This document shows positions 9,893 to 18,595 of a stretch of DNA of 32,519 nucleotides, one piece after another. A model generated the notes under the pieces. It did no database searches. It was not told where the DNA came from and saw nothing but the letters and a program-made list of their open reading frames with translations. The position numbers and the translations under genes were made by a program. Each line of letters opens with the position of its first letter. Position 1 is the first letter of the stretch. The stretch is taken from positions 1 to 32,519 of the forward strand of contig JAISOH010000050.1 in the NCBI GenBank assembly GCA_031275825.1, written 5' to 3'. The DNA comes from Prevotellaceae bacterium (lineage in GTDB: Bacteria; Bacteroidota; Bacteroidia; Bacteroidales; UBA932).

Positions 9893-10735
9893 ATGTTAAA
9901 AGATGAAAGTATGAAAATGTTGTTTACGGCGGCAATAAACTCTGCCATACGAGCCGGAGCAAAAATTATGGAAGTGTACGAATCGGGAGAACTTCACATA
10001 AAGGCAAAATCGGATTTAACGCCTCTAACGCTTGCCGATACTTTAGCACATGAAGAAATAAAATCAAATCTGGCTGTTACGCGAATTCCGGTTATAAGCG
10101 AAGAAGGCCGTTCTATTGCTTATGATGAACGCAGTTCGTGGGATTTATTCTGGATGGTTGACCCGCTTGACGGCACCGATGAGTTTATAAATCGTACAAG
10201 CGACTTTACCGTAAATATAGCCTTGATACAAAATGGCTATCCTGTAACAGGAATAGTATATGCACCTGCATATAAACGAATTTATTTTGCCGCAAAAGAA
10301 CGCGGTTCCTATCGCAAAAATAATGTAAAACCCGATATTAACGCTCAATTCAGTTATGAAGAAATGATTGAAAATTCTGTTAAATTACCGGTTCACAATA
10401 CAAACAATAACAGTCCGGTTGTTGTTACAAGTCGTTTGCATATAAGTCCCGATACTTCGGATTATGTAAATGAACTGCGAAAAAAATATCCTGATATTAC
10501 AGTCATTCGACGCGGCAGTTCGCTCAAAATGTGTATGCTTGCCATAGGTAAAGCCGATATTTATCCGCGCTTCGACACAACCTGGGAATGGGATACGGCT
10601 GCAAGCCAAATAATAGCCGAAGAAGCCGGATTTACCGTATGTTCGGTTGAAGATGAAAAACGATTGAGCTATAATAAGGAAAATATGCAAAATCCATGGT
10701 TTATATGTAAAAAAGCAATGAAAGATATTAATTAA
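9893..10735 (+). CDS. cysQ: 3'(2'),5'-bisphosphate nucleotidase (CysQ, inositol monophosphatase fold)
   Basis: Mg-dependent phosphatase that removes the 3' phosphate of adenosine 3',5'-bisphosphate (pAp), a by-product of sulfate assimilation and acyl-carrier-protein transfer. The 280 aa length is typical. The metal-binding motifs of the IMPase/CysQ family are intact: ISEEGR (E70), VDPLDGTDEFINR (D90, D93 and T95) followed by the CysQ-type FTVNIAL, and WDTAASQIIAEEAG (D234). The ATG at 9893 is used; a second ATG six codons later is an alternative and would not lose any motif. It is the first gene of a compact operon, with only three bases before miaB. CysQ is preferred over general inositol monophosphatase because of the DGTDEF..R..DFTVNIAL signature. 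A second likely pAp phosphatase (DHH family) lies at 24256. Confidence 0.9.
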   Translation: MLKDESMKMLFTAAINSAIRAGAKIMEVYESGELHIKAKSDLTPLTLADTLAHEEIKSNLAVTRIPVISEEGRSIAYDERSSWDLFWMVDPLDGTDEFINRTSDFTVNIALIQNGYPVTGIVYAPAYKRIYFAAKERGSYRKNNVKPDINAQFSYEEMIENSVKLPVHNTNNNSPVVVTSRLHISPDTSDYVNELRKKYPDITVIRRGSSLKMCMLAIGKADIYPRFDTTWEWDTAASQIIAEEAGFTVCSVEDEKRLSYNKENMQNPWFICKKAMKDIN

Positions 10736-10738
10736 TTT

Positions 10739-12238
10739 ATGTTTAAACAAAAATTAAATACGGAAAAAGCCGATTATAAATCAATAAAACCGGTTTTTGA
10801 CAATTCAAAAAAACGCGTGTATATTGAAACATACGGCTGTCAAATGAATGTAAATGACAGCGAACTTGTTTTGTCGATATTGCAGGATAACGGCTATTCA
10901 CTTACAAAAAACATGGATGAAGCCGATTTGATTTTGATAAACACATGCTCGATTCGCGAAAATGCCGAACAGCGTATTTGGGGACGTTTGAATGTTTTTC
11001 GTCTTGCAAAAAATAAAAAAACAGGATTGAAAATCGGAGTTATAGGCTGCATGGCAGAACGTCTTAAAGAACAGCTTATTGAACGCGAAAAAATTGTTGA
11101 TTTGGTTGTCGGACCCGATTCATATCGATCGTTGCCCGATTTGCTGCGTAATGTTGATGCAGGACAAAAAGATATTAATATATTGCTTTCGCGCGAAGAA
11201 ACTTATGCCGACATTACTCCCGTGCGATTGGATGAAAACGGCGTAAGCGCATTTGTTTCAATTATGCGAGGCTGCAATAATGTTTGCGCATACTGCGTTG
11301 TTCCTTATACACGCGGTGCCGAACGTAGCCGTAATCCCGAAACTGTTTTAACCGAAGTTCAAACTCTTGTTGACAACGGATACAGAGAAATAACTTTGCT
11401 TGGACAAAATGTTGATTCATATTTTTGGAAAGATGAAAAAAATCCGGATAAAGATGTAAATTTTGCACAGCTGCTCGAAATGGTAGCACTTGTAAATCCG
11501 CAAATGCGCATACGTTTTGCAACATCGCATCCCAAAGATATAAGCAACGGAGTTTTGTACACAATGGCAATGTACGAAAATATCTGCAATTGCGTTCATC
11601 TTCCGGTACAGTCTGGCAGTACAAGAATACTCGAATTAATGAATCGCAAATATACTCGCGAACATTATCTTGAGCGCATTTTAAAAATTCGTGAAATTAT
11701 TCCCGATTGCTCAATAACTACAGATATTATAGCGGGATTTTGTACCGAAACGGAAGATGACCATAAACAGACATTATCGCTGATGAACGAAGTTGCGTAT
11801 GATTTTGCATATATGTTTAAATATTCCGAACGTCCGAATACAAAAGCGGCCAGACATTTGAAAGACGATGTTCCGGACGAAATAAAAACAAAAAGATTAA
11901 ACGAAATTATAGAACTCCAAAACCGTCTTTCGCTCGAAAGCAACAGGCGTGATATAGGAAAAACATTTAAAGTGTTGATTGATGGATTTTCAAAACGTTC
12001 GGACGAATATTTTTCAGGTAGAACATCTCAAAATAAAACAGTAGTTTTTCCAAAAGAAAATTACAATATTGGCGATTTTGCAAATATACGCATCATAAGC
12101 TGTACTTCAGCTACACTTATAGGCGAAATTGTTGAAGAAAAAAAACACGAAACAATAACCGAACTTAAAAGCATTATCGATGAAACAATACATATTGTTG
12201 AAAACAAAATAAAAAATAAAATAAGAAAAGATAAATAA
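10739..12238 (+). CDS. miaB: tRNA-2-methylthio-N6-dimethylallyladenosine synthase (MiaB)
   Basis: Radical-SAM methylthiotransferase that adds the 2-methylthio group to i6A37 of tRNAs reading UNN codons. At 499 aa it is slightly longer than usual. The UPF0004 domain holds cysteines C34 (ETYGCQMN), C70 (INTCSIRE) and C104 (IGCMAERL), which ligate the auxiliary cluster. The radical-SAM cluster motif is [18 protein letters not shown] (C179, C183, C186). A TRAM domain follows (about residues 385-465). The C-terminal about 30 residues are a lysine-rich tail. The N-terminal QMN...S.R.NAE signature fits MiaB rather than RimO or MtaB. The gene starts three bases after the cysQ stop and ends one base before the OsmC-like gene, so the three are surely co-transcribed. 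Confidence 0.96.
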   Translation: MFKQKLNTEKADYKSIKPVFDNSKKRVYIETYGCQMNVNDSELVLSILQDNGYSLTKNMDEADLILINTCSIRENAEQRIWGRLNVFRLAKNKKTGLKIGVIGCMAERLKEQLIEREKIVDLVVGPDSYRSLPDLLRNVDAGQKDINILLSREETYADITPVRLDENGVSAFVSIMRGCNNVCAYCVVPYTRGAERSRNPETVLTEVQTLVDNGYREITLLGQNVDSYFWKDEKNPDKDVNFAQLLEMVALVNPQMRIRFATSHPKDISNGVLYTMAMYENICNCVHLPVQSGSTRILELMNRKYTREHYLERILKIREIIPDCSITTDIIAGFCTETEDDHKQTLSLMNEVAYDFAYMFKYSERPNTKAARHLKDDVPDEIKTKRLNEIIELQNRLSLESNRRDIGKTFKVLIDGFSKRSDEYFSGRTSQNKTVVFPKENYNIGDFANIRIISCTSATLIGEIVEEKKHETITELKSIIDETIHIVENKIKNKIRKDK

Positions 12239-12239
12239 A

Positions 12240-12644
12240 ATGGAAACAGTAAAAACAACTTATCTTGGCGGACTCCGCACCGAAGCAACTCATGTGCAAT
12301 CAAACGATACAATACACACTGATGCTCCCGTTGACAATTACGGTAAAGGCGAAGCATTTTCGCCAACCGATTTGTTTGCCGCTTCGTTTGGCAGTTGCAT
12401 GCTTACAATTATGGGAATTTCGGCAAATACGCACGGTTTCAGTATTGACGGAACAACTGCAAAAATCACAAAAATTATGGGTTCAAATCCTCGTCGCATT
12501 GCAGAAATAATAGTAGAACTTACGTTCCCGAAAAATAATTACAGCGTAAAAGAAAAAAAGATTATAGAGCTTTGTGCAAAAGAATGTCCAGTTGCCAACA
12601 GCCTGCACCCGGACTTGAAACAAACAGTGATTTTCAATTATTAA
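12240..12644 (+). CDS. OsmC/Ohr-family peroxiredoxin-like protein
   Basis: The protein is 134 aa, the usual length of OsmC-fold thiol peroxidases, which reduce organic hydroperoxides in the cytoplasm. The two reactive cysteines are present: C53 in AASFGSCMLTIMG and C116 in AKECPVANSL; an extra cysteine sits at 112. The SPTDLFAASFGSC context is characteristic of the family branch often annotated simply OsmC family protein. Start ATG 12240 follows the miaB stop by one base, so translation is probably coupled. Substrate not predictable from sequence. No signal peptide. Confidence 0.92.
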   Translation: METVKTTYLGGLRTEATHVQSNDTIHTDAPVDNYGKGEAFSPTDLFAASFGSCMLTIMGISANTHGFSIDGTTAKITKIMGSNPRRIAEIIVELTFPKNNYSVKEKKIIELCAKECPVANSLHPDLKQTVIFNY

Positions 12645-12669
12645 GCCATATTACTCAAAATCATAAGCA

Positions 12670-12688
12670 GTATTAATTTTGTTAATAC
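12670..12688 (+). terminator. Hairpin after the osmC-like gene, possible terminator
   Basis: GTATTAA-TTTTG-TTAATAC is a perfect 7-bp stem with a 5-base loop, 26 bases after the operon's last stop codon. It lacks a strong T-run (ggaaaaataatt follows) and is AT-rich, so termination is plausible but not certain. Confidence 0.4.
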
Positions 12689-13152
12689 GGAAAAATAATT
12701 GATTTGTACAGTTATTACCTGTTAAGCAGTTTTGGACAGGTAAGTGTGACAGATTTCGAACTTCGGATGATGATATTTATCACGATAAAATAACACTAAT
12801 GTTGTCATTGCAACTGTTCTAAAATGATTTCCGAAGACTTTACAAAAAACGGTGGAATATAGAAGAACTGCATGGAAAGAACCTGAATATCAAAAATTAC
12901 AATCATGCGTAACATGAGTTATTAATGAGCGATTAAGCCCGCAAGTTAAAAAATAAGGAAATATGTGAAACGGGAGATAATCGAAAAAACAAAATACATG
13001 CAAAAAAAATAAACCTAAAAGAAATGTATTGAAAAGAGTAACTAATATTTCTAAAACAGATTATATGCAAACAAGCCGATATTTTTCAATAAAATACCAA
13101 ATTGACTTATTTTAAATGCAGATAAATATCTTTTATATTCAGACCTGTTTTT
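12689..13152. other. Gene-free AT-rich gap with decayed coding traces
   Basis: No start-to-stop ORF with convincing protein content is seen on either strand. Short plus-strand stretches look like former coding sequence (see the transposase-like scrap at 12832-12912), but stops occur in all frames. The rest is AT-rich with no repeat or promoter I can support. Confidence 0.5.
12832..12912 (+). pseudogene. Possible transposase C-terminal scrap (Y-x-x-R-W-x-I-E motif)
   Basis: The frame reads RRLYKKRWNIEELHGKNLNI and continues KNYNHA before a stop. The YKKRWNIE core resembles the Y-(2)-R-W-x-I-E motif carrying the last catalytic Glu of IS4-group DDE transposases, often followed by K.LNIK-like sequence as here. 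A stop codon lies just upstream in the same frame (TAA at about 12820), and no other catalytic residues are visible, so it would be a dead remnant. The match is short and could be chance. Confidence 0.35.
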
Positions 13153-13422
13153 TTAATCGTTATTAATTATTTTGACTAACTTTATTGCTCTTACAGGACA
13201 AATTACAATACATTTGCCGCATTGAGAACAGCGTTCCTGACGACAAGCCGTTGCATATATTTTGTCATTGACGGCAACCATACTCAATACGCGATGCCTG
13301 CATATTTGTGTGCAACGCCTGCATCCGGTACATTCTTCCGAAAAAACGTATATTGCCTTGCGAGGCTGTTGCAGTTGTTGCAATTTTTTCCAAAAACCGT
13401 TTTTTTTCTCCTTATTCCACAT
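13153..13422 (-). CDS. Small 2[4Fe-4S] ferredoxin-type protein
   Basis: An 89-aa protein with two complete CxxCxxCxxxC clusters: C31/C34/C37/C41 (CTGCRRCTQIC) and C65/C68/C71/C75 (CSQCGKCIVICP). This is the bacterial 8-Fe ferredoxin fold for low-potential electron transfer, cytoplasmic. A basic 22-residue N-terminal extension (MWNKEKKNGF..., Lys/Gln-rich) precedes the clusters and is unusual for a plain ferredoxin; the first cluster lacks the Pro that normally follows the fourth Cys, and there is an extra Cys60. It stands alone, divergent from mutS, so no redox partner is suggested by context. A perfect 16-bp palindrome lies 43 bases upstream of its start. Confidence 0.88.
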   Translation of the reverse strand: MWNKEKKNGFWKKLQQLQQPRKAIYVFSEECTGCRRCTQICRHRVLSMVAVNDKIYATACRQERCSQCGKCIVICPVRAIKLVKIINND

Positions 13423-13464
13423 GATAAATTTATTTTATATTCTACTTATAATGACAAACAGGAA

Positions 13465-13480
13465 TGTAAAATATTTTACA
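13465..13480. promoter_or_regulatory. Perfect 16-bp palindrome upstream of the ferredoxin gene
   Basis: TGTAAAATATTTTACA is exactly self-complementary and is centred about 50 bases upstream of the ferredoxin ATG, where an operator would overlap the promoter. The binding protein is unknown. Confidence 0.45.
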
Positions 13481-13613
13481 AAATATAAAAAAATCATAAT
13501 TTTCATCAATATCGCATTAACTTTTATTTCATTAGCCTTATCCTGTACGGATTTGTTTTTATATTTTCGTTTCAATACAACAGCGGCGAAGGCATGTATT
13601 TTTAGCGATTTTT

Positions 13614-13641
13614 CAAATTACGATAATATTACCGTAATTTG
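13614..13641. promoter_or_regulatory. 9-bp inverted repeat at the mutS promoter
   Basis: CAAATTACG (13614-13622) and CGTAATTTG (13633-13641) are perfect reverse complements separated by 10 bases. The right arm includes the TTTG that could serve as the mutS -33 element, so a dimeric repressor site is a reasonable reading; a chance AT-rich hairpin is the alternative. Confidence 0.4.
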
Positions 13642-13665
13642 TTTTTGAAAAAATTACTAACTTTG
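13638..13665 (+). promoter_or_regulatory. Putative mutS promoter (Bacteroidota type)
   Basis: TAACTTTG (13658-13665) is a perfect TAnnTTTG -7 box. TTTG at 13638-13641 or TTTTTG at 13642-13647 could be the -33 box, though the spacing (16 bases or fewer) is shorter than the usual about 19. The -7 box is 29 bases upstream of the TTG start. Confidence 0.55.
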
Positions 13666-13693
13666 CCGTGCTATAAATAAAATTTAACATAAT

Positions 13694-16306
13694 TTGCTAC
13701 AAGACACAAACATAGTAGAAACGCCGTTAATGAAACAGTATTTTGCAATGAAAGCAAAACATCCCGATGCTATCATGCTGTTTCGCGTTGGCGATTTTTA
13801 TGAAACATTCGGCGAAGATGCCATAAAAACAAGCGAAATTCTCGGTATTACGCTTACGCGTCGCGCCAACGGATCAGCTCAGCATGTTGAACTTGCAGGA
13901 TTTCCCTATCATGCCATAAATACATATCTCCCAAAACTTGTTCGTGCCGGACAGCGCGTTGCAATATGCGACCAGCTGGAAGACCCTAAAAAAACAAAAA
14001 AAATAGTACAACGCGGTGTTACCGAAGTTGTTACACCCGGAATCACCTTTTCGGAAAATGTTCTTGAAAATCGCGAAAATAATTTTTTGGCTTGCGTACA
14101 TTTTAACAAACAACTTGTCGGAGTTGCATTTTTAGATGTTTCGACAGGCGAATTTTTTGTTTCGGAAGGCTCGGCAGAATATGTAGATAAACTGATTACA
14201 AATTTTTCGCCAAAAGAAATTTTATTTCAAAAAGGATATGAAACCGACTTTATAAATTATTTCGGCGACAAACATTATATATACAAACTGGATGAATGGG
14301 CTTTTGTGGAAGATGCCGCACATAACAAACTGCTTCAACAATTAAAAACAAATACCTTAAAAGGTTTTGGAGTTGAAAATATTTCAACAGGAATAATAGC
14401 CGCAGGAGCCACATTGTTTTATCTTGACATAACTCAACACGAAAAACTTAAACATATTTCATCCATTTCGCGTATCGACGGCGATGACTATGTCTGGCTC
14501 GACCGTTTCAGCATCCGCAATCTTGAACTTTTTCACTCGTTCAACGAAAATGCAAAAACGCTTGTAGATGTGATTGATAAAACCATTTCACCAATGGGAG
14601 CAAGACTTTTGCGGCGTTGGATTTCATTACCGTTAAAAGATATTCGCATTATAAATTCACGCCTTAATGCGGTAGAATATTTTTTAAAAAATAATGATAT
14701 TTGTGAAAAAATCATAGAAAAAATATATGAAATAGGCGATATTGAAAGAATAATGTCGCGAGCATCGGCAGGAAAAATAGTTCCGCGCGAAGCGCTGCAA
14801 CTTGCTACGGCATTGTCGGCAATAAAACCCATAAAAGACCTTTGTAAAAATACCGACGAATCAAATATCGTTAAAATAGGCGAACAACTTAATGTTTGCG
14901 ACAGCATACGAATAAAAATCAAAACGCAAATCCACCCCGATGCTCCAAATCAACTTGCAAAAGGCGGAGTAATTGCCGATGGCGTAAACGCCGAACTTGA
15001 TGAAATTAGAAATATAGTCCGCAACGGAAAAAAATATCTGCTCGAAATTCAGGAAAGAGAAATAGAACGCACAGGAATAACATCGCTGAAAATAGGATTT
15101 AACAATGTTTTCGGATATTACATAGAAGTGCGAAATACACACAAGGATAAAGTGCCTTCCGACTGGATACGCAAACAAACGCTTACCGAAGCGGAACGCT
15201 ATATTACCGACGAACTTAAACATTATGAAGAAACAATTCTTGGCGGCGAAGAAAAAATGACAGTCATAGAACAGCAAATATTTGACGATTTAATTGCAAA
15301 CATCCTTGAATTTGTCGTTCCCATACAACTGAATGCCTCATTGATTGCAAAACTTGACTGTTTGCTTGCCTTTTCTATTCTTGCCGCAAAATCAAACTAT
15401 TGCAAACCCGAAATAACAGATGGCGATGAAATTGACATAAAACAGGGACGCCATGCGGTAATCGAAACAATGATGCAACCCGGAACTTATATAGCAAACG
15501 ATGTTTTTCTTGACAGTAAAGACCAGCAAATAATAATTATTACAGGACCAAACATGTCGGGAAAATCGGCAATATTGCGGCAAACAGCGCTTATAGTTTT
15601 ACTTGCACAAACAGGATGTTACGTTCCGGCGCAATCGGCAAGAATCGGCATTGTAGATAAAATTTTTACGCGAGTCGGCGCATCCGACAATATTTCGCAG
15701 GGCGAATCTACGTTTATGGTTGAAATGCTCGAATCGGCAAGTATCTTGAATAATCTTTCTTCACGTTCGCTGGTATTGCTCGACGAAGTCGGTCGCGGAA
15801 CAAGCACCTACGATGGAATTTCAATTGCATGGGCTATGGTAGAATATATTCACGAACATCCTGCGGCAAAAGCAAAAACGCTGTTTGCAACACATTATCA
15901 TGAACTTAATGAAATGGAAAATTCATTTTTACGTATAAAAAATTACAGTATTGCAGTAAAAGAAATAAATAACAAAGTAATTTTTTTGCGTAAATTTGTA
16001 AAAGGAGGCACAGAACACAGTTTTGGTATTCATGTTGCCGAAATGTCGGGAATGCCGAAAAGCGTTGTCGCCCGTGCCGGAGAAATATTAAAAGAACTTG
16101 AAAAAGCCAACAAAAAAAGTCCTCTCGAAAAATCAATAAACGAAATAGCAGAAACCCGCAGTGGATACCAACTCAGTTTTTTTCAACTCGATGATCCTGT
16201 ATTGAAACAAATCCGCGATGAACTCAAAAATCTTGACATAAACAATCTTACTCCAATCGAAGCGCTGAACAAACTTAATGAAATTAAGAAAATTTCAGGA
16301 CTCTAA
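13694..16306 (+). CDS. mutS: DNA mismatch repair protein MutS
   Basis: Mismatch-recognition ATPase of methyl-independent or MutL-directed repair; 870 aa, full length. The mismatch-binding motif GDFYETFG (F35-Y36-E37) is intact. The C-terminal ATPase has Walker [15 protein letters not shown] (residues 617-630), Walker [17 protein letters not shown] (D697, E698) and the downstream [10 protein letters not shown]. The usual ST-rich ABC signature region ([14 protein letters not shown]) is present. The frame has a stop just upstream (TAA at 13685) and no ATG before residue 13, so TTG at 13694 is the likely start: it keeps the family-typical ETPLMKQY N-terminus. It converges on the rel gene with an 18-base gap. 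Confidence 0.96.
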   Translation: MLQDTNIVETPLMKQYFAMKAKHPDAIMLFRVGDFYETFGEDAIKTSEILGITLTRRANGSAQHVELAGFPYHAINTYLPKLVRAGQRVAICDQLEDPKKTKKIVQRGVTEVVTPGITFSENVLENRENNFLACVHFNKQLVGVAFLDVSTGEFFVSEGSAEYVDKLITNFSPKEILFQKGYETDFINYFGDKHYIYKLDEWAFVEDAAHNKLLQQLKTNTLKGFGVENISTGIIAAGATLFYLDITQHEKLKHISSISRIDGDDYVWLDRFSIRNLELFHSFNENAKTLVDVIDKTISPMGARLLRRWISLPLKDIRIINSRLNAVEYFLKNNDICEKIIEKIYEIGDIERIMSRASAGKIVPREALQLATALSAIKPIKDLCKNTDESNIVKIGEQLNVCDSIRIKIKTQIHPDAPNQLAKGGVIADGVNAELDEIRNIVRNGKKYLLEIQEREIERTGITSLKIGFNNVFGYYIEVRNTHKDKVPSDWIRKQTLTEAERYITDELKHYEETILGGEEKMTVIEQQIFDDLIANILEFVVPIQLNASLIAKLDCLLAFSILAAKSNYCKPEITDGDEIDIKQGRHAVIETMMQPGTYIANDVFLDSKDQQIIIITGPNMSGKSAILRQTALIVLLAQTGCYVPAQSARIGIVDKIFTRVGASDNISQGESTFMVEMLESASILNNLSSRSLVLLDEVGRGTSTYDGISIAWAMVEYIHEHPAAKAKTLFATHYHELNEMENSFLRIKNYSIAVKEINNKVIFLRKFVKGGTEHSFGIHVAEMSGMPKSVVARAGEILKELEKANKKSPLEKSINEIAETRSGYQLSFFQLDDPVLKQIRDELKNLDINNLTPIEALNKLNEIKKISGL

Positions 16307-16324
16307 GATTCAGGATTTGTAAAT

Positions 16325-18589
16325 TTACATAGTGATTTTTTGCAATCGCCTTACATCTTCCATTCCTTTTATTGCGGATATTTTCCTGATAAGGTTTTCC
16401 AAATCGCCGGCGCTGTGAACATAAAGTTCAATAGTGCCTTCAAATATTCCATCGTGGCTTTCGACATTCAGTTTTCGCATATTTACGTTCATTTCACCTG
16501 TGATGATTTTTGTGATATCGTTTAAAATTCCTATTCTGTCTATGCCGCGCATGGTAATAAATGCAAGAAACGACTGGATTTTGTGCGTAGTCCATTTTAC
16601 ATTGATAATTTTATCGCCGTATTCGGCTGCAAGCTTGTTTGCTTCACGGCATTCCTGACGGTGAACAACAACGTTTCCATCGCTTATTTCAAAGCCTATA
16701 ATATTGTCGCCCGGTATGGGATTGCAGCAGTTTGCCGTTTTATATGTAAGTTTTTTTTCGAAAGTTTCTTTAAGCAGGAATGGTTTTTTCTTGTCAATTT
16801 TAGTTGGTTCGTTTATATTTTTTGTTGGCGTGGTATCTTTTTTTGCTGTTTTTTTTGTTCCGGGAATTATTTTTTTTATCAAATCAAAGCCCCAGTATAT
16901 GGCAGATTTTTGAGGCGGGTTTTCTTTTAACTGTTTTTCAAAATCATCAAGCTGGATAATTCCCGAACCTACTTTGCTGTACAGTTCGCGTTTGTTTGCC
17001 ACGCCGTAAGCCGTACATAACTTACTGAAAACTCTTGCTTGCGGTTCCACATTAAACTGTGCCAATTTTTTCTTAATGAGTTCTTTTCCGTGGTCTATGT
17101 GGTCTTGTACTTCGGCTTTCAATGCTGCTTCGATGCGTACTTTGGTTCGAGGTAATTTGGCATATTCAAGCCATTCGCGTTTGGGTTTGGCATTTTCGGC
17201 GGTAAGCACTTCAACCTGGTCGCCGTTGACAAGTATATAACTGAGTGAAACTAATTTGTGATTTACTTTTGCTCCTATTGCCCTGTCTCCTATTCTCGAA
17301 TGTATGGTATAAGCAAAGTCAATTACCGTTACGCCTTTGGGCAGCATAATTGTTTTGCCTTTAGGCGTAAACAAAGTTATTTCTGACGAATACATGTTTA
17401 ATCTGAACTGGTCTAAATATTCCACAGCATTGGTTTCGGGATTGATAAGCACATCGCGAATTTTAGCAAGCCATTTGTCAAGTTCTTCTTCCTGGGCTGT
17501 ATCGTCTTTGTAACGCCAGTGAGCGGCAAAACCGCGTTCTGCTATTTCTTCCATTCGTTTTGTGCGAATTTGCACTTCAACCCAAACGCCGAAAGCCATT
17601 ACAGTGCAATGCAAAGCTTCGTAGCCATTTGTTTTAGGCGTACTTATCCAGTCGCGCAGGCGTTCGTTTTTCGATTGATAACTTTCAGTAATTATAGAAT
17701 AAATATGCCAGCATTGCGTTCGTTCGGGAACAATATCGGTAGGTTCAAAAATTATTCGAACAGCAAACAAATCATATATTTCTTCAAAATTTATTGATTT
17801 GGTATGCATTTTATTCCAAACGGAATATACCGATTTTGTGCGTGCGCTTGTGTTGAATTTTATATTGCTTTCTTTCAATTTTTTTTCGATTGGCTCTATA
17901 AATTTGTCGAAGAAATTTTGCCGTCCGGCTTCGGTAGATTTAATTTTTTCATCTATTTCCTGAAATTCTTTAGGCGACAGATATTTAAGGCTTAAATCTT
18001 CAAGTTCGTTTTTTATTTTAAAAAAGCCGAGACGGTAAGCAAGCGGCGCAAAAAGAAAAAGGGTTTCATTGGATATTTTCTGCTGCTTTTCGACAGGCAT
18101 CGAGTCAAGAGTGCGCATATTGTGAAGACGGTCGGCAATTTTTATAATTATAACGCGAATATCATCATTCATTGTTAATAATATTCGTTTAAAATTTTCG
18201 GCTTGTCCTGATTTGTCCTTGTCAAAGGCGACGTCTATTTTTGTAAGACCGTCAACGATATAAGAAATTGTATCGCCAAAAACACTTTTCACCAGTTCTA
18301 TTGTGAAATTGGGATTATCTTCAACAACATCATGCATTAGAGCCGCACATATTGATTTATAACCGAGACCGATTTCCTGCACAACAATTTTTGCTACTGC
18401 AACAGGATGTAATATAAATGGGATTCCCGAACGGCGTTTTATTCCTTTATGAGCTTCATTGGCTATTTCAAAAGCTTTTTTTATGAGAATAATACCATCT
18501 TCGTTTGTATTATTACGGCACAATTCTATAAGTTCATCAAATTCGCTCCGAATAAGTATTTCGTCATAATATGCCTGATTTTTGCTCAT
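16325..18589 (-). CDS. rel: Bifunctional (p)ppGpp synthetase/hydrolase (Rel/SpoT)
   Basis: Long RSH protein, 754 aa, that makes and degrades (p)ppGpp in the stringent response. The hydrolase HD domain keeps H61, HD at 86-87 (ALMHDVVED) and ADRLHNMRT (152-160), so hydrolysis should be intact. The synthetase domain (about 245-360) has the substrate loop ERLRDWISTPKTNGYEALH; the basic RxRD at 310-313 corresponds to the RxKD signature of bifunctional enzymes, not the acidic ExDD of RelA. TGS follows (403-464), then the Cys/His conserved region (TANCCNPIPGDNI...) and a C-terminal ACT domain (674-754). It lies six bases downstream of the CHU_C protein gene and probably shares its transcript. It is the only RSH in the window. 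Confidence 0.96.
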   Translation of the reverse strand: MSKNQAYYDEILIRSEFDELIELCRNNTNEDGIILIKKAFEIANEAHKGIKRRSGIPFILHPVAVAKIVVQEIGLGYKSICAALMHDVVEDNPNFTIELVKSVFGDTISYIVDGLTKIDVAFDKDKSGQAENFKRILLTMNDDIRVIIIKIADRLHNMRTLDSMPVEKQQKISNETLFLFAPLAYRLGFFKIKNELEDLSLKYLSPKEFQEIDEKIKSTEAGRQNFFDKFIEPIEKKLKESNIKFNTSARTKSVYSVWNKMHTKSINFEEIYDLFAVRIIFEPTDIVPERTQCWHIYSIITESYQSKNERLRDWISTPKTNGYEALHCTVMAFGVWVEVQIRTKRMEEIAERGFAAHWRYKDDTAQEEELDKWLAKIRDVLINPETNAVEYLDQFRLNMYSSEITLFTPKGKTIMLPKGVTVIDFAYTIHSRIGDRAIGAKVNHKLVSLSYILVNGDQVEVLTAENAKPKREWLEYAKLPRTKVRIEAALKAEVQDHIDHGKELIKKKLAQFNVEPQARVFSKLCTAYGVANKRELYSKVGSGIIQLDDFEKQLKENPPQKSAIYWGFDLIKKIIPGTKKTAKKDTTPTKNINEPTKIDKKKPFLLKETFEKKLTYKTANCCNPIPGDNIIGFEISDGNVVVHRQECREANKLAAEYGDKIINVKWTTHKIQSFLAFITMRGIDRIGILNDITKIITGEMNVNMRKLNVESHDGIFEGTIELYVHSAGDLENLIRKISAIKGMEDVRRLQKITM

Positions 18590-18595
18590 GTGTTT

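Noticed and set aside
13222..13648. Plus-strand ORFs of 88 and 128 codons opposite the ferredoxin gene
   Set aside because: They are antisense shadows: the minus frame encodes two intact iron-sulfur motifs, while these have Cys/Phe-rich non-protein-like content.
16307..16324. Terminator between convergent mutS and rel
   Set aside because: The 18-base gap has no stable GC stem or T-run.
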